Below are positions 16,674 through 18,010 of a stretch of 18,010 bases of DNA, in pieces. Numbering within the stretch: position 1 is the stretch's first letter; the number at the start of each line of letters is the position of its first letter. The translations under genes and the position numbers were made by a program. The notes under the pieces were generated by a model. The model had not been told where the DNA came from. It did not search any database and saw nothing but the letters and a program-made list of their open reading frames with translations. The stretch is taken from positions 1 to 18,010 of the forward strand of contig JALSIU010000184.1 in NCBI GenBank assembly GCA_026989715.1, in the 5' to 3' direction. This DNA is from Methylomonas sp. Its GTDB lineage: Bacteria; Pseudomonadota; Gammaproteobacteria; Methylococcales; Methylomonadaceae.

Positions 16674-18010
16674 TTAATAGCGTTTATGTTGATAAAAGCG
16701 ATTTAATGCCCAAATAGGAAAAATATTTCGGTATGAGCTGTAAGTAATCATGCAATTATAGTTGAAGACACCGGAAATATTTTCTTGTGTCCAGTCACCA
16801 TTGTTTAATTGACGTGCGATCAGTAAATCTATACCACGTTGAATCTCTTGTTTTGCAGGTGAGTCGGCCGCTTGTAGCGCAAGTAACGCCCAGGCGGTAT
16901 TGATGACCTGGGAGGATGTTGCTTGTGTGTAAACCATTTTTGAGCAAGATTCATAAGTTTCTCCCCAGCCGCCATCGGGCATTTGTTTGTTGATAAGAAA
17001 ATCACAGGCTTTATTGATGCTTTGGGTACGCTGTTCAGCATCGATGTAGTCTTGGCCTTGTGTGAGTGCTTCGACGGCAAACCAGGTGGCATAGGTAAAG
17101 CATACTGCCCAGCCGCCATACCAAGAGCCATCCTGTTTTTGTTGTTTAACAATAAACTTGAGGCCGCGGCGAATAGCGGTTTGTAATTCATTGCGCTTAT
17201 AATCGGGGTAACACTCTAGTATTTCAAGTAGGGCGATGACGCAAGCTGCACTGCATTCTGTCCAAGAATAGTCGATCATAATATCGGCAAATATCTCGGA
17301 GGGGTTTAGTACTTCGAGCCATTTGGGTGCGCGGCTTAGTTCATAAGTTGGCCAGCCGCCATCTTTGTTTTGATAAGATAGAATAATATCAACGGCTTGT
17401 TTAATACGCGCATCACTAATATGGGTTTTGAATAGGCCGGTTTTATGTATTGCTAAGCTTGCACTGAGGCCTTTTGCCGTACAATCAGAGACCTGCCAGC
17501 CTTGTTCGGCTGTTGAAAAAGGCCAACTACCAACCATTGGGTGGCGGAAAAAAGCTTGGTGTGTGCTATGTTCTGAGAGAATTTGCATATTATCAATAAA
17601 TTGATAGCTTTTATTGAGTGTTTCAGGAAATAAGTGCCCTAAATCACTTTCAAGCATCGCATTGGTAATAAAGGCAACATCCCAAAGCTGGGAGCCGTTA
17701 TAGCCGCTCATTTTCATGCCGTCTTCGGCAACCCATAAATAATCATACCAGCGTGCGACATGCTTTTTAAATTGTGTTGAGTCTTTGCCGTACGCATGCC
17801 AAATGCAGATAGAGTTAATGGCTTTGCTAACAGGCCCTATATTAAGGTAGGCCGTTTGTGCATCTTCCGCATTAATATAATTTAGCAGATAATTGCTCGC
17901 TTTAGTTCTGAGCCATTGCGGCCTGATTTTTTCATAGCCGTTTGTGAAGAGGTTCATCCATTTTAATATGGGGGATTGTTGAGTATAGCAGTCCTTCGCA
18001 CAGACTCTAT
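16674..18010 (-). CDS. osc: Oxidosqualene cyclase (5' partial; lanosterol synthase-like)
   Basis: The enzyme cyclises 2,3-oxidosqualene to a tetracyclic sterol. The frame stays open to the right window edge: codons before the ATG at 17957 continue in family-like sequence (CYTQQSPILKW), so that ATG is internal, and about 445 C-terminal codons of an expected ~650-700 are present. Diagnostic segments are GMKMSGYNGSQLWDVAF, the catalytic VSDCTAK, YSWTECSA (Cys partner of the catalytic Asp), GSWYGGWAVCFTYATWF and the terminal GVFNYNCMITYSSYRNIFPIWAL. QW-type repeats are seen (DGGWPTYE, DGSWYGGW, DGGWGE, NGDWTQE). The DCTA motif, not DVDDTA, separates it from squalene-hopene cyclases. Product-determining sites are mixed: Tyr where cycloartenol synthase has Tyr (codon 17700-17702), Gln (17502-17504) and Val (17490-17492), the Val being lanosterol-type. 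The usual Glu of DCTAE is Lys. Confidence 0.93.
   Translation of the reverse strand, partial: RVCAKDCYTQQSPILKWMNLFTNGYEKIRPQWLRTKASNYLLNYINAEDAQTAYLNIGPVSKAINSICIWHAYGKDSTQFKKHVARWYDYLWVAEDGMKMSGYNGSQLWDVAFITNAMLESDLGHLFPETLNKSYQFIDNMQILSEHSTHQAFFRHPMVGSWPFSTAEQGWQVSDCTAKGLSASLAIHKTGLFKTHISDARIKQAVDIILSYQNKDGGWPTYELSRAPKWLEVLNPSEIFADIMIDYSWTECSAACVIALLEILECYPDYKRNELQTAIRRGLKFIVKQQKQDGSWYGGWAVCFTYATWFAVEALTQGQDYIDAEQRTQSINKACDFLINKQMPDGGWGETYESCSKMVYTQATSSQVINTAWALLALQAADSPAKQEIQRGIDLLIARQLNNGDWTQENISGVFNYNCMITYSSYRNIFPIWALNRFYQHKRY

Noticed and set aside
16674..17957. Reading the cyclase as a complete, short 427-residue protein starting at 17957
   Set aside because: No in-frame stop occurs between 17957 and the window edge and the upstream codons are family-like, so the gene is cut by the window rather than truncated.
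1..18010. CRISPR arrays, tRNA/rRNA genes, insertion sequences, defence systems or biosynthetic clusters beyond the sterol pair
   Set aside because: No regularly spaced direct repeats, cloverleaf-like segments, transposase motifs or defence-type domains were seen by eye. Faint ones could be missed without a search.

Overview
The window is about 18 kb of compact, low-GC bacterial chromosome. Adjacent squalene monooxygenase and oxidosqualene cyclase genes, type IV pilus retraction ATPases, a diheme c4-type cytochrome, two-component/c-di-GMP genes and a DUF2288 gene together suggest a gammaproteobacterium. The sterol gene pair points most specifically to an aerobic type I methanotroph (Methylococcales). 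This is an inference from gene content, not from a marker gene.

Layout, left to right. (1) 1-5441, plus strand: the 3' part of a large hybrid histidine kinase (HAMP-HAMP-GAF-HisKA-HATPase-REC-REC-HPt, 5' end outside the window), followed 32 nt later by a REC-PAS-PAS-GGDEF-EAL response regulator. (2) 5501-6642, minus strand: two DUF4398 lipoproteins, one with an added OmpA-like peptidoglycan-binding domain. (3) 6928-8235, plus strand: an HdeD/DUF308-like membrane protein ending in a very long hairpin, then a secreted diheme cytochrome c. (4) 8416-10668, plus strand: a membrane protein fused to a spermidine-synthase-like methyltransferase-fold domain, with a clear sigma70-type promoter and a strong bidirectional terminator. 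(5) 10734-13433, minus strand: two PilU-family ATPases; the downstream one carries an extra copy of the N-terminal domain. (6) 13522-18010, minus strand: a probable operon reading oxidosqualene cyclase (5' end outside the window), squalene monooxygenase, apt, mutM/fpg, DUF2288.

How the genes fit together. The kinase and response regulator look like one signalling unit that turns a phosphorelay into a c-di-GMP output. The PilU-like ATPases power or modulate pilus retraction, a process often tied to c-di-GMP, though nothing in the sequence links the two directly. The sterol pair makes squalene epoxide and then cyclises it. The cyclase has an unusual Lys in the catalytic DCTAE motif and a mixed set of product-determining residues.

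I found no CRISPR array, tRNA or rRNA gene, transposase, defence system or other clearly new multi-gene system. The most unusual points are the duplicated N-terminal domain in the PilU-like protein, the cyclase active-site substitutions, the 25-bp hairpin spanning the stop codon of the DUF308-like gene, and a cluster of GTATAC/GCATAC motifs in a divergent promoter region.
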